Assembly (NCBI GenBank): GCA_000727475.1 | Contig: KL647288.1 | Span: forward strand, 4,989,292 to 5,053,291 | Direction: 5' to 3' | DNA from: Sarcocystis neurona | Taxonomy: Eukaryota; Apicomplexa; Conoidasida; Eucoccidiorida; Sarcocystidae | Length of the DNA stretch: 64,000 nucleotides | In this document: in pieces, positions 35,253 through 48,747 of the stretch | Layout: the number at the start of each line of letters is the position of its first letter | Numbering within the stretch: the first letter of the stretch is position 1 | Notes under the pieces: model-generated | Databases searched by the model: none | What the model was told of the DNA's origin: nothing | The model's input: the letters and a program-made list of their open reading frames with translations, nothing else | Made by a program: the position numbers and the translations under genes

Positions 35253-37480
35253 GTACCTATTCAGTTGTATGCCCGTGTTCGTATATTTGAGTTGCTTTGT
35301 TACTCGTACGTATTACTGGTGTACGCATGTGCACTTGGCGTGGCTTTCCCACGTGTCCGTTAGTTGAACTGAAAGAAAGCGTGCGTGTATTGTCTTGTCG
35401 CTCGTCTACGGCAGCAAAGTGCACCTTGCTCCTCTGTCGCTGCTGCTAAAAACGATACGAATTGCTACCTGGCATGATGCCGAGTTGCTTTGGCTGCGGT
35501 CGCTGCCCACGTACGTCGGTGACTCGGTTGCGCCGCTGGTCGTGGTGGCGTGCGTGGCGCCGCTGCTACGGATTCTGGGCCGGTGCTGCCGCTGTGCCGT
35601 TGCTGCCGAGCTGCTGTGGTGAGGACGTTGCTGCACTGCTGCTGACACATGATTCCAATATCACTTGTGTTTGTTTATGGAAGTGGACATGACCTCACTT
35701 TTTTGCGCTAGTGCTTTGGCACGCCCCGTACGGTGTTTTGGGCCCACTTCCTCGCACGTGGTGATCGATTGTACGCTGGCAAAAAGCAGAGAGCCCAACA
35801 GCAGCGGCGGAGTAAGGAGCAGCAGCGGTGTGGATATCGATCCAGGTATCAGACACAGGCGTGCCGGCCGTGCAGGACCACGCTGACACACACACACACA
35901 CACACACACACTCTGCAAATGTTGAAGCTCGCAAGATGACATAAAAATGCATCACAAATCATGCAGCAGATAAGCCCACGTACATTGCGGGTTAAACTCA
36001 CACTGTCAGGTGTTGAGTAGGAGGTACTCAAATTGCAGCGCCTTGAACATTCGTGGGTGTCCATGAATGTACAGCAACAATTGTATCACAACTAAAATCC
36101 GCCCACAAATCGAAGAAGAGTGACAGCAAATCGATTTGAGCACTGCCACGCAGGTTTAGCAAGTACCTTTGTTTCATTAATACTGACACCTAATCATTAT
36201 GTGTGCTACCACCCGCGTTCTCTTTTTACGTAACGGTGACGTGTGTGTTCGCGCAGACCAGAGAGCCGTAAGACACGCGTGTGTGTTAGATTCACTAGAA
36301 ACGAACAACAGCCTGTCAAGCTGCAAGGCGTGCAGCTAGGGCACGTGCGGCGTTCCAACGCACACAGAGCCGTTTGTGTGCTAAACCTTCACGTGTCTAC
36401 GCAGTCTTGTTGAATGTGCCCCCACATAGCATGAAATGAAGATCAACGTGTTTTTGGAGAGACAAGGAAGCCTGCCACGACTATCTTTATCTACCACCAG
36501 GTGCAAACCACACCTTTGAGCCGGATAGAATTTCACTTGTCTCCCACCTGTGACCTTAAACGTGTACGCTTTCATGCGTCAGTCACCGACGTAGAACAGG
36601 CCAGGAATACCCCGCGAACCCAATGCATTCCTGCGTTCACGGCTGTGAAATATGTCTCCCTGGTGATTCTGCCTGCGTGTCGAGTGCATTGTGTGCCACC
36701 TGTAGAGTGCAATAGTCACCGGGTTGCACACAGCTACACAGCCGTGCACATTTTTAAGCTTATACAGGCTTGCAGGAAGGTTCAAGTCGTATGCATACTT
36801 TTCGTACTTTGTTTTTAACTATCCCTCAAAAACGTGGCAACGGTAGTGTGATGACCTCAAGTAATCGCCAGTACTGGTAAAAATTTCCGTAGATTGCCTG
36901 CAGATGTGTGAACGCATCTCCGGTATACTCCAGTGAAACTATTTCAAGGATGCACTGAACTGGTGCATAATTATACATGAGTATTGTGAGTGGGATGCAG
37001 CGTGGCGCGAAAGCGTATACGTCAAAGAGATCAAGAACAATTAATGGCTAGAATGCGCTCCCCGCGTGCGTGCGACAATGTGTGCTTTTCTACGCGTGGG
37101 TGTGTTCAGAGATTGACAAAAGGGTGTGTAAGAGTCTGGCCAGAGATCCTGATGAGTGCATAGACACTCCCAAGTAGGATTGGCACGATCTTGTGCCCTT
37201 GTGCACGGCTGAAGCAGGACATGTTTTCACGTACCGTCCTGAGATTCTCGTACTCTGACTGTGTTAAATTCTTAGCTGAGCTATACGACGCGAACAAGTG
37301 GAGACGCCAAAAAGGGTGTGTAACACGGCTTCATGCACTGCCCAAAACAATGACATAGTGATGAGTGGTTCCATTCGGGGGGCGTCCAAGTTACGGAGCC
37401 AACCAACTGTCTAAACGCCTGAAACAGGGCTGTCATGACCAGAAAGTAAACATACAGACCGATTCTCTGTCCTTTCGAAG
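35253..37480. other. No supported gene
   Basis: Apart from the CA repeat the stretch holds a short CTG-rich, Leu/Cys-shadow region at 35500-35640 and weak frames at 36501-36818 (+) and 36381-36575 (-). None has splice support. Confidence 0.4.
35886..35912. repeat. (CA)n microsatellite
   Basis: About thirteen CA units without interruption. No gene context recognised. Confidence 0.95.
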
Positions 37481-37552
37481 ATGTACTCGCAGAATGGTGC
37501 CTCGGAGGAAGCAGAAGATCCTGGTTCTTCTCTTGAGGATATAAGCGCACAG
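37481..37552 (+). CDS. Short exon of an unknown gene
   Basis: A 72-nt piece directly after a pyrimidine-rich acceptor (CTCTGTCCTTTCGAAG) reads MYSQNGASEEAEDPGSSLED then ISAQ, ending at CACAG|GTGTCT in phase 0. Acidic and Ser-rich. It may belong with the frame at 37774-38022, although the phase of a direct join is not clean. Confidence 0.35.
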
Positions 37553-37773
37553 GTGTCTTAACCATCGCACCTCATTCTTGCTCAAGTGTCACCGGCAAGT
37601 TACGCTCTACACGTAAAAGCCTTTTGGTGTCATGTGTACAGACGTAATCAGACAAGCTGCTACTGCACACTACAGGGTATTGTTGTGCAATCAGAGGCCA
37701 AGCGACTAAACACTTCTTCGCAGTGGTACCTCGGAGTGCAAACGTAGTCCTCCACAATGTCCGCGTGAGGGCG

Positions 37774-38022
37774 TGAGTTGATGTCGCAATCCTGTTCCTG
37801 CCAACAACCCTTTCTCAAAAAGTTGCCCTGTCAGTGGAGGTTAACGGCGACAACGGTGCGATTCAATTGTTGAAGAGGCGGACTCTAAAAGCGTTGGGGC
37901 CGCCTCCGCTGGCTGAGGTCTTTGGAGCACTGATCGAAGGAGTGGAAGTGGATGAAGAGAGGGGAAGAGATATGGAGCAAAGGACACAGGAGGACAAAGA
38001 ACTGCGACATCTCTTCACCTAA
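37774..38022 (+). CDS. Small open frame with coding-like composition
   Basis: Open from the codon after TGA 37771 to TAA at 38022, reading LSQKVALSVEVNGDNGAIQL, LKRRTLKALGPPPLAEVFGA and an acid/base-rich end DEERGRDMEQRTQEDKELRH. No ATG occurs at the front, so it is probably a terminal exon. Another open plus frame follows at 38062-38262. No family recognised; an old mobile-element fragment was considered, but no reverse transcriptase or integrase motif is visible. Confidence 0.35.
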
Positions 38023-38262
38023 ATTTCTGGAACTTTTCTGTGGTACAATGCTCTTTGGAGCATGCGGCGTTTCGCCGCGTACGAATACCGGCAACAGACG
38101 TGTGGAAGAAGGACACGCGAAAATTTTGCCTGCACAACCTCAGAGGACATGACAGGAACCCAGCAGTACACTCTGAAAACACGGGCTGGCGAAGCTGACA
38201 GTGAAGCACTAACCTTGAAGCACCCGTGCCCCTGGAAAAGCGTCGCGGCTGCGAAGTTGTAA

Positions 38263-41200
38263 CGGGACCGAATCCCCTTCAGCTTAACATTGCCGAACTC
38301 GACACTGTCTTCTCTTCTGCGAGCGTCAGTTGCACTACTCCCCGTTCCTTTTACAAGTAGCGAACTGCTTGCGAAGTCAGCAGACTGTGGACTTAATATC
38401 GACACAAGGACACGGAACAGCGTTCAGTGATAAAAACGCTGGAGCGCGTATACTCCGCCGGTTCCACCGCCTTCGATTCAACTCGAGTACAGCACACAAA
38501 AGCTTCGCACACATAAGGGGAAGATCAAAACATGGCATGAGAACAGTGTCTACGCAGACATCCTGATAGCCTGAGATCCGAGTAGACAACACGCCACGGA
38601 AAAGCTGTGGTTGACAGGAAACAAAGTCACATTCACTTTTTGCCCGCCGCACTTAATGCTGTTGACAAATGAGTAAAACCAGCTGCGAGGGCCCCTGTGA
38701 TCAATCGGGGTAGGCACCTGTGCCGAATACCGCACGATACGGGGAGCGCATGCATACCTCTTAACAAATTCGTATTTTACGCTCCAAGAAGAGTCCAGAT
38801 AATTGTCTACCCTCATTGATAAGGACATCGCAACACAGCAGTGGTGTTGGTCCTGACTGTCTCAATTCACAGCTTTAAACTGCTCACACGGACACGTAGA
38901 CGTGAATTCGATGTCACTTGCGTGACCACGTGTGCAAACGCAACACATCGAAACCACCCAAAACGCACGGCTTGATGCGAAAAGGCAGCACGACTGAACC
39001 TGAACGCCGTCTTAACCTTCAGAGTTCAAATGAAAATATTGTGCAGGCGGGGACTGTGGGAGTGATCTGCTTGCGCCATGGCAACGTACGGTGGGCCTAA
39101 GAAGACGCACTGGAAATGTGTTTACGCATCCAAGCCGACCGTGTGTTTATTTTAGGTAGCTGCGTGTGCGTATTGTACGAGTTCAAAGTCTTTAGGCCAT
39201 GGTCCCGCCGAGATGTCTAGGAGGTGACAGATGTACTAATACGTACTCCCGTCAAGAAAAAAGTATCGTCTACGAAATACCATATTTGTATTAAAATATA
39301 TCAAAGAAGTTGGTCTTTTATACAACAGCGTGTCGCGAATGTGGCCTAATTGTTAATATCTGCCTCTATACGCATAAGCCTTACGGGACGTTGTACCCTG
39401 CCAAGTGACGTGTGAGCACTCTTGCCTGCACGTCAACACATGCAGACAAATACCCTGCTGCTATAACAAGGAGGAGGACTCGTGTAGGAAGAGTGCAGTA
39501 GATCTACCTACTCCTGCAAGGGAGATGGCACACGTTTCAATCTGCAGTCAGGTAGAGTGCACAGTGGTGAAACATGATACTTCTGATTAGGAGTGCGCTC
39601 GACAGTCAGCCTGATATTCGCACGCGTCAGTCCAGTGCAACGAATCGCAACCGCGTAGTCTACACCTTCAGCGTGTATTGAGTCGTATTAATTTCAAAGA
39701 CGTTGCCACATACACCAAAACAGTCGAACCAGCCGTGCTGCTTTAAATGGAAGATACCACATCCAGGAAAAAGCACGCATCCTAAACGTGGCCTGTTTTA
39801 AGTATTTGTACACACGTGTTTGAAGCAGCGAACCGCAGCTCACATTCGTGTCTACCCATCTACGCCGCACTTGTGTGTACAGATAAACGTCTATTTGAAG
39901 GAGCGCTGACCATTATTGACCCAACCGCTGACCCAGTCAGCCATTCACTGCCAATCACGCGGTTTCTGAGTACGCGCCCTATAGTGCTTGCGGGCTGGTA
40001 ATGCGTGCCCGGTCAGGTGACCACAACGTACCCAAACAATGTCCGGTCTGTAACATGCGTATACAGAGACAGACGCATTGATTTTTTGCAGCCAGAACGG
40101 ATTTGGTCCCCGGTATCTCCTGTGCACACGTCGGGGCAGCTAGCGTGCTCATTCGGATGCAGGTGCTTCCTCGATTGTGAAACCTGTGGCAGGCGTCTGC
40201 GCTGTACCTTCGTGCTCGCACACACAACAGAACTACATTTGATCACAAGTAGACATTCATATAACCTTTGCGCCAGGCTCTGCTGCTTCTTCCGACCATA
40301 TCGCTTCTGCCACGACAGACAAGCAGACCTTAAGTAATCACGATTGTCGACGACACTGGGTTGCCTGTCACAGTGCGGTGTTGGCGCCTCACGAACACAC
40401 GTATACCGAGGATGTGAAGAAGGTACAGATTTAACAAAGTATATGCGCGAATACGCCTGCAAACTTTTGCAGGATGCCGTTATCGGCTGCGAGCCGGAGG
40501 TAGCGGATGCCTTTCACATGTAACCGAAAAGTATAAAATGCACCTACATTAAGGAACACACGAAGGCTAATGCGGAGGCTTGAGCCGCGGCAACATGTTG
40601 TTGGCCTCTCTCTGCCCGTACAAATTATATGTGTTCAGATATGTGCCGTACTTTGAAACGGCAGTAACCAAGAGCACGAATAAACTAAATATCCATAAAT
40701 ATGATATACGTAATATAACGCTGTTTTGTGGTAGCTAGCAAATATGGTTGCTAGCTTTCGCGTACATTAAAGTATACACAGCGCTCCTTGAGGTGCTAGT
40801 GTACACAAATTAGCACCGGCTGCGACCCGAATGTGTATCCTCAGCTACTTGGAATATATTTCTGTTACAGCGAGACATAAGTAAACTTGCAAATTCACCT
40901 CTGTGTCACTTGCCTGCTTGGCGGTTGTCGGAGGATGCTATCACGACGGGTGCATACACGCCTACGCACTTAAAATTTTTATAAGCGAGTACCGAAGAAT
41001 TCCACTGGTGAGCATATTCGCCGTTTCACATACGTGATTACCAGCAGTAGAATTTTAATAGGCCCTCGTGCGGACTCCACAACGAGTATCCACGTACACT
41101 ATACAGCAGGAATGTAAGCTGTCGCCCCTAACCAGACTTGCTCGCCCTGCGGAGCTTTGAAGGCATGTGGAGGTTGTGCGTCTCTTTTCTGGGTACGGCG

Positions 41201-42005
41201 TCAGCTATTTAATACAATTATTTGGTGAGTGCACGCCTTGGAAACGGCGGATGTCGTTAGTTGCACCTGCAACAACGCAACCCAGTTCACCGTAAATAGA
41301 CTTTTTTTTTTCGGTTTTTCGTGAAGCAAACTTCTCAGTGTCATCAACACCCGAGTATTTAGGTGCTCTACGGAAGCAAACCAGCTCTTCACAATAGGTC
41401 GATCTGGTCGCGTAGGCATCTTGGTGGAACCTGCATAAGGTTTTTCGCGCTGAAAGGGACAGGAATTTTCCAGTATCTTGAAGTGAATGGTTGCCAGTAT
41501 TATAACACATTCAAAAGGACTAACGTGTCGTACTGGGGTTGAGTGATGTCCGCGAACAGGAGACATACACGATATCTTGTGAAGGACAAACGCCCATGAA
41601 TCCAGCAAAATAGAGGCTGTTGCAAAGCACTTGCATCGACCGAGAGATAGGTACAGACGCTTCTGGTCTTTGTGAACCAAGTTAATTTATACTGGAAGGC
41701 TGCTGAATGCACTAGGACAGTTTCCTGATCCGAGACGTAAAGGAGGGGAGACCGCCAAAAATTTCACAGACTGGATGCTCCAACGAACTCCAAAGGGAGA
41801 TTAGCGGATGATAATCTTTCAAAGAGCGGGGGAATGCGCTGCTCGCGGAGGAAGCTGTACACCATGAGGAAGGCCGCTCTGTGTTGTAGAACACGACCCC
41901 ATGTAGCAGCTACGAACCCTCTGGTACTGTTCCTGTGACGTTGGGGGCGCGTTTTACGCCGCCGTCTCTCAGCTGACAGATCGATAAACTAGAAGGCTTC
42001 GAAAT
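38263..42005. other. Gene-poor, somewhat AT-richer stretch
   Basis: Long frames are shadows with no motifs. AT-rich segments occur at 39240-39320 and 40670-40870. I see no RNA gene or element. The last few hundred bases are the upstream region of the protease gene. Confidence 0.45.
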
Positions 42006-45000
42006 ATGGTTCCCCCGGTGGTTGTCATCCTTTTCGCCCTATTTTTAGTCAGCCTTTCTCCGAGACGCATGACTACAACTTATCAGGAAGCGACCGCCGG
42101 CCTGGTTTCTTTGATACCAGCTTCTGCGTCGTCGTCTCTGTCCGCTACCGAAGTGCTTGTGCAAGCCATACGTAAAGAGGAAGCTCGGTTCACTCAAGGT
42201 ACAAAGAAGCGGGAAAAAACTTGCAACGCTTCCGGCGGGGGAGGTAAAGATTGTCACGTTAACCCAAACATCTATGCCTAGGTCACTTGAGACGGAGAGA
42301 CACAGATGCAGACAGTCGAGTGTGCTTCGTGACGGCTGCACAAAAGAGATGCTTTTGGTTCGCTTACTGCGTACGTGGTGTATGCGACACTGTGTTTGTG
42401 TGTGTGTGTGTGTGTGTATGGTCTATAAGTGTGTGGTAGACGAGCCGGTAAAGCCTAGCGACGTAAGTATGAAGTATTATCTCTTCCACGCGTCCGTATT
42501 TCTGGTAAAGGACGTGTAAGCGTGTGTGCTAACGTATATGATTCTGAATTCACAGCACGGAACGGTATCAGGAGAACAGTCGCACTGCTTGACGTTGAGC
42601 GTGCGCCTTCCTCGCTGGATACTACAACTCGTGATTTTGCTCTGTGAGATCTTACAATTGTTTCATGCGAAAGATGCATTATGACGGTGCTGCGCGACTG
42701 TCGCACTCACTGCTGGTATCACCCCTCTTCGCATGTTGTATGTGCGAGAAAGAGTATATCCCAGGTTTGTGCACGAGAACTTACGTACGTGCACACGTAC
42801 GCATGTACTTCTTTATGCAGTTGTGCCGGCGCTCAAATGCCTACTCCGCGTGCATGCACCTACGCGCTTCCGTGGTAGCTGTTAACTTATGAGCACATGT
42901 AGTGAGTCAGGAGTGCAGTATACTTCAGAAAATCGTATCCAGCAAGACTACGGTATAACATGCTCGAGGGCGTACCGACCGCGTGAAAGTGGAGCGTTGA
43001 GGGAGAAGCTCGTGTGGAATGTTGTTTTGTTAAGAATACGTGACCAGACATGTACAAGTGACAAGACACAGACTTGCGTCTCCCTTATGACCATCGTAGA
43101 TTCTGAATATCTTCCGAATTTTTGTGTTTACCTTCAGGTTCGAACGCGACGGACAGTTCTTGGAAACCTGAGCGCCGCTTGGGGGACAAAGAAGCAAATG
43201 AAAGTGGCGCTCGTACTCAGCTTTACCCCGTTCGGCTTCTGGTTCCGGATTTAGTGCTTGGCGCGCAGAAGCATGCAAACTTAGTGCAGAGGGTATGCGT
43301 GATGATGTTGGTTACCGTTTGAGGCGACGGTCTGCTGCTTCGTGGTGACAGTGATGTTCACATATGGCGCGGGTGGGTGCATGGTACTTCGATTCATGTA
43401 AGAAGCCCTGCAGAGACATGCGCGTTGTTTCCGAATTTCAAGGGGTGCTGGAAGCGTAGTTGTAAAGTGTCTCGCGTGGGCAGGCAACCATGTGTACACA
43501 CTAATCATTGTATACGCAAAGACGGAACCGCTAGTTTCCCGTTCGTTTTGATCGCGCGCGAGCATCATGACTGATTCTGCATTCTCTTCGTAGAGAATGA
43601 AGGAATGACTCGAAATGGATGCTTCAAAGTTTCTTGTGTTGCCCAGGTGTACTGCGTGATTCGACACGTACACACACAAATACAAACACACGAACACAAA
43701 TAGAAACACATATGCACACGCACACACACATGTACGCATTCTATACACTGAAATATACGCATAAGAATCGTGCACATCTCAACAGCCTCCCTGCTTCTGA
43801 AGCGCCCTTTCCTTTAAAAGTCAGTGATTTCGACTGGGTGCAGCGTGTGTCCGCAGCAGCAGTGTCACTGAAAAAGTGTTGAGAAAGAGGTGTAACAAAT
43901 GTATTGCGACAGGCCGACGCTGTTCTGCTGATACGCGCTATTTTTGAAAGTTTGCATAGTTGCTCTTACAGCAATCATAGTACCATTTTCGACAAGATTT
44001 TTTTGGTTGTTATGTAACGCTTCTTCAAATTCTACCTGTCGTCTTCTTATGGTTCTTGGTCTTTTGAAGCTCAAGAAGTTGGTGGAGAGGTCGTGTGGAT
44101 TGATTGGATCTTCGGGCCCATTTGGGGGTGTGAAAATTGAACTTCCGTCAGGAACAGGAGACGAGGAGATTGCCGAGATAATCAACGCAGTACAGGAGGA
44201 AGGTCAGAAAAATTCTGTCAGTGAAGCGATGGTGAAAGGACGCAGACCCTGACAAATACTTGCTGTTTTTTTCCACACTCGAAATCTGAATCTGTTCCGT
44301 TGTTTAGACGTATTTTGTGACGTGTGTGGATCTTTTGCCGGCTTTCGTGTAGGTCTGTGTGCTTATTCAAGGTGTGACAGCTTACCAACAGAGAGTGCAC
44401 ATGTGAACGTATTGCCTTACATATGCATGCCCGCACATGCCTCGCCATCAATTTTATCTGCGAGGTCTATTATGCGTTTACAAACCTCATGCTGCTACAC
44501 GTACAACCATGCATCTCAACGATGAGCTCCTTTCTATTGAAGGGAAGCAGAGAAAGAAACCTCCATGGCTTGTTTAAGTTGCAATACATTTGTTCAGACA
44601 CCGCTCCAATTTCTGTTACGTGGTCTACGTAAATGTTCTAGGGATCACAAGGGAGTGTAGGTACTTTCGTGGTAGTCTAAACTTCGTACCTCTGTAGTAG
44701 CCTGCATGAACTATCATGTGTTTAAATCAGTTAGCTAGAAAATACTGCTGCATAGTCAAAAAATGCGAATACTCCTCTGATGAATGATAGCATCTTTCCA
44801 GTACTGTAGTCGGTATACTACCAGTCCGTCTCACGAATACGCACTATTACGCACCCGCGTTGTTCGGTCAGCTGGAGCTGCCCCTTCAACGTGCACCCGG
44901 GTTCAAATCTAGCAGGTGCCGTGTCCATATTAGAGTAGGGTGGTGTGCTGCCTACCGGCTCACGCAGTGAACACTTGTGCATCCATGTACGCGTAGTGCT

Positions 45001-48000
45001 TGATAATATGGTTCAGGTGATGCTTCGCGTATGTGCTTCCACATGGCTTTCTGTGTGGCGATAGGGTTAGAAGCTGAACCCGACTACATGGTCGTACTTG
45101 CAGGCAAGGTAACCCCCAACGATCCTCTATTTTCAAACCAGTGGGGTTTCCAAGAGGTCAATTTGCCTGCAGCATGGGAACTCGAGACCACAGCAGGATT
45201 AAAGCAGGTATGCCTGTACACCTGTTCAAGGACACGCGCGCGTAAACACGTGTCTGCGGATGTGAGTGTAGAAACACATGCTTCGCTCTCTAGAGGCTCA
45301 CGAGTTCACGCAGGCGCCCTAACATCAGCTTCTACCTGTGATATCACAACATGCATTAGCTGCCCCAGAGAGGAAAAGCTCCTTGGGTTTCACTGTGCTC
45401 CTGTCTGTATTCAGCCGCTTTATGTGCGTAGTGTCACGTTGTCACGTGTACATGCGATGACACACACTCATCTACGCATGGTAGTGTGTAGGCAAGTAAA
45501 GGGGTGAAGGATTACACAGGGGCGCACACTTACTGTTACACGTGTAGATGTAGCATTGAAGAAGAGCTCCTATCTTGCCGAATCGGTGCCTGGGCACACA
45601 TGTGGAGATGCAGGTATGAATACACCTCCGTGATCATCTGTACGAAGCAGATCCGAAATTCGTGAGTCGCCGCTCCGTGGCAAGTGGTTATTACCGAAGC
45701 AGCGTCACTTTTCTTAGTATTCTTCTGGTCACCATTTCCAGGACGCACGGCCGATCGTTTGTGTGAGCGACTCGGGCGTAGATTATACACACGAGGATTT
45801 GTACCAGAACATCTATTTCAACAATGCAGAGTCGCTAGGAATTCCGGACGTCGACGACGACAACAACGGGTACGTAGACGACATATACGGTGTTAACCTC
45901 TGGGACGTCAAGAAAGCCAACAATCCAATGGATGAACGCGCTCACGGAACGCACGTCGCCGGCACACTGGGTGCGGTGGGAGATAACGAAAAAGGAGTTT
46001 CCGGTGCCTCGTGGAGACCAAGAATAATACCCTGCAAGTTCATTGGAGAGCCAGGGGTAAAATTTCAGATATAGGGTTCAATTTCCCTCTTATATACACA
46101 TACATGTGTAGACGTATGTCTTTCGAATAGTACATGGCCACGTTGAAGAAGCACTAGGTGGGTACGTGTACACAGGCAGGCCTAGGCAGTCCATGGGAAC
46201 CGTTGTGCCTACGTCTACTAGTACACGCAGACACGTTTCATATCTTCTGGAAAGCGTGAAGCAAACGATTACGTGTTCACACGGGGATGGGGCGAGGTAT
46301 AATGCAGTTTTTGAAAATACGCAGCATGCGCATTCAACGGGACTCTCTGCACTAGACCAAGGATCACCAGTACGTACATACACGCATACACATATACATA
46401 CATACATACAAAGCACACAGAGAGACAGACATAGACAGACAAACAGATATACACACCCAGATTCACGGACACAGACACAGACACACGCACGCACACACAC
46501 ACAGATATACGGACACAGACACAGACACCCACACAGACCACATACGCGCGGGATGCACTTCCGCTGTAAAGTGTGGGGAGAACTCCCATTGACGAATCCT
46601 CCTTTCTTCCCTGTCTTCTTGTTAATGCGCACTATATTTGGCTGTATAGACATATGTAAAAGTACCGGTATCCTCTTTATTTCATGTATTATTCACGTTG
46701 TGATGGAAACGATGTACGAACCAAGTTGTTCGCAACACCCGCTGCAGGCCATTGTCGCCCGCGATTGGTTCGACGTGCGTTACGGATCGCTTCGGCAGGG
46801 TAGCGTCTCAGCGGCTGCTGAGTGCATCGCGTACTGCGTGAAAAGGGGAGCAAAAGTATCTGTGCACAGCTACGCCTTTACTGGGACCACCAGGACGCTG
46901 CTTAATTCGATGATCTGGGCGGAGAGACTGGGACTTATTATGATTTTTGCAGGAGGTAAATAAAAGTTGTTTTTCCTCCGCTTCCCTAATTGGCGAGCTG
47001 TGAGACAGTTGTTGGCACGTTTTACCAGGTACAATCTCTCAATAACTGCGTCCCCCCGCCTTTCAAAAGTGCGGGCGTACATAAAGGGTGCACTGTTGTT
47101 CAGTATTTATTTTTGTGAACAGCACATGCTTGTTCGCGTGTCCAGCAGCTCGGCAACAGAAAGGCTTATCCTTACGTATGCGTACAACTTGACAGGTCTA
47201 GTACACGCCTAAACACAACTTCAGATAAACGCACGGACGTGTATACGTGTGCGTATGGATATAGTTTTGTGGTTGCCGAGCACTTGACAACTATTTTGGG
47301 TTTCGAAGAACATGCAAGAGACAGCGGAACTACTTTTATGTTCACTTCGGTGTGCGTGAGAGTTTGTCGTGGCTCTTGTAGCATTTTGCGCCTTTTTTCA
47401 GGAAACAGCGGTACTGATATAGGAGTTTCGCCTTCTTATCCTGCGTGCTACACTCGGGAACTAACCGGGGCGCTTGCTGTGGCGAATCTATATCGACCAG
47501 GTGGTGCGCTAATACTCAGTCCACAGAGTAATTACGGCAACTGCGTACAGCTAGGATGTCCCGGTACCAATATTTTATCAACGATTAGTAAATCCAAAGG
47601 AGGGTCTTACGGCACGATGTGCGGAACTTCAATGGCTGCCGCTCTAATGGCTGGTAAGCTCTTCAAAAAAAATGCTGGGATTGTGCCGAACGTTTCCAAC
47701 AGCACGCCGGTTCAGGTGCCTTAAGTAGCACTGGGACACGTGGACTCACGTTGGTTACCGCGGAGCCTGCTGCTACTGCTGCTGAAGGTTGTGAATCTGG
47801 TGGAGGTTGTCGTGCTGCTTGTGGGTACTGAAGCTGCTTTTAACAATGCAGCGCTTTCTACTGCAACAGCGTCTACCACCTGTGCAACTGTGTCTTACGT
47901 TCTTCGTGTCGACAGCTACATTTGTCCAGTTCAGGCTGTGCGGAGAAGCAGAATACGTCACTGTATGTTCCTGCCTTTGTTGAGTAGCCGACGTTTCACC

Positions 48001-48747
48001 GAAGTTGTGAAGAGGCTCACTGGCTACACAACTGTGGAGTTCTGGTTGTCTGGTTACGGCCGAATTTCATGTGATGTGCTGCGGAGGCAACCTTACACGT
48101 ATAATTCCCCACGTTTGCAATCATGGCATGTCGCAGCCAATGTTTACAACTTTGCAGCGTGGTGCATATATTTCTGGTGGTCGGCCACATGCATAGGATT
48201 TGATGGTTTGCCTGAAATCTGTACGTAATTGTACACACTTGCGCGTACATGTGTACGGAATTCTCTGCGCGCATGCTTTAGGTGGCCCCTGCTCTTCTTC
48301 AGATGCGTGTACCCGTTCACCTAAAGAAGCGCTGCTTTTTGTCTCGAACTTGTACTCCCAAGGCTGTACACGTACAAACACCATTGCTGAGTTGCTGTTA
48401 TTCCCCACAGGACTGTTTCCCTCCGTACAGGGTAGTGTGGACACGTATTCAGTACTGGAGAGACGTTTTGTGGTGTCGGTACCGTTGCGTGTACGTCTTC
48501 AGGTATCGTCACGTTGATGGCTGCCGTGAACCCCAGCTTAACCCCTGCGGACTGCAGGCGATTTGTAAAGATGTGTATCGTCAGACTTCCGTCCCTCAGA
48601 AACCTTGTTGAATGGGAGGGGGTGCCGGATGCTCGATGCTGCGTGCGTGCCGCGGCAACTGGACCAGCGTCACGGTCGGTGCCGTCGTGGAGTAGCTTTG
48701 GCACAGCAACCTTGGGGCTCGTCCTTGCTTATTTAGTTGGTAGCTAG
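42006..48747 (+). CDS. Subtilisin-like serine protease (S8A), eight exons
   Basis: Exons 42006-42198, 43138-43292, 44070-44202, 45065-45207, 45742-46056, 46799-46955, 47402-47653 and 48503-48747 join in phase to 530 residues. The N terminus is a signal peptide (MVPPVVVILFALFLVSLS). A prodomain follows (exons 2-4, for example YPVRLLVPDLVLGAQ). Catalytic residues: Asp218 in CVSDSGVDYTHED, His276 in ERAHGTHVAG, oxyanion Asn367 in GGNSG, Ser442 in CGTSMAAALMAG. An Asp-rich loop (DVDDDNNGYVDD) resembles the calcium site of apicomplexan SUB1 proteins. The C terminus ends in a hydrophobic FGTATLGLVLAYLVGS, as for a GPI or membrane anchor. Exon 4 may start at 45071 instead (two residues shorter). The role is presumably trimming of secreted or surface proteins during invasion, as for SUB1 in relatives; that is inference. 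Confidence 0.93.
42396..42417. repeat. (GT)n microsatellite in protease intron 1
   Basis: About eleven GT units in the first intron of the subtilisin-like gene. Confidence 0.9.
43660..43735. repeat. Degenerate CA-rich simple repeat in protease intron 2
   Basis: Irregular ACACAAA/ACACGA/CACACACA units. Low-complexity intronic DNA. Confidence 0.8.
46370..46545. repeat. ACAGAC/CATA-type simple-sequence block in protease intron 5
   Basis: CATA repeats followed by ACAGACAGACATAGACAGAC-like units, then GGACACAGACACAGACAC twice (about 46467 and 46512) with ACACGCACGC between. The plus strand is purine-adenine rich over about 170 bases. Falls wholly inside the intron between exons 5 and 6. Confidence 0.9.

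Noticed and set aside
37100..39000. Possible degenerate retrotransposon
   Set aside because: No reverse transcriptase, integrase or protease motif, and no terminal repeats were seen.
44855..44935. tRNA-like sequence with GGTTCAAATC
   Set aside because: The T-arm stem does not pair, no cloverleaf can be drawn, and it lies in a protease intron.
46090..46653. 187-codon minus frame and 265-codon plus frame in protease intron 5
   Set aside because: Both are largely simple-repeat translations; only the final part of the plus frame (exon 6 from 46799) is real coding.
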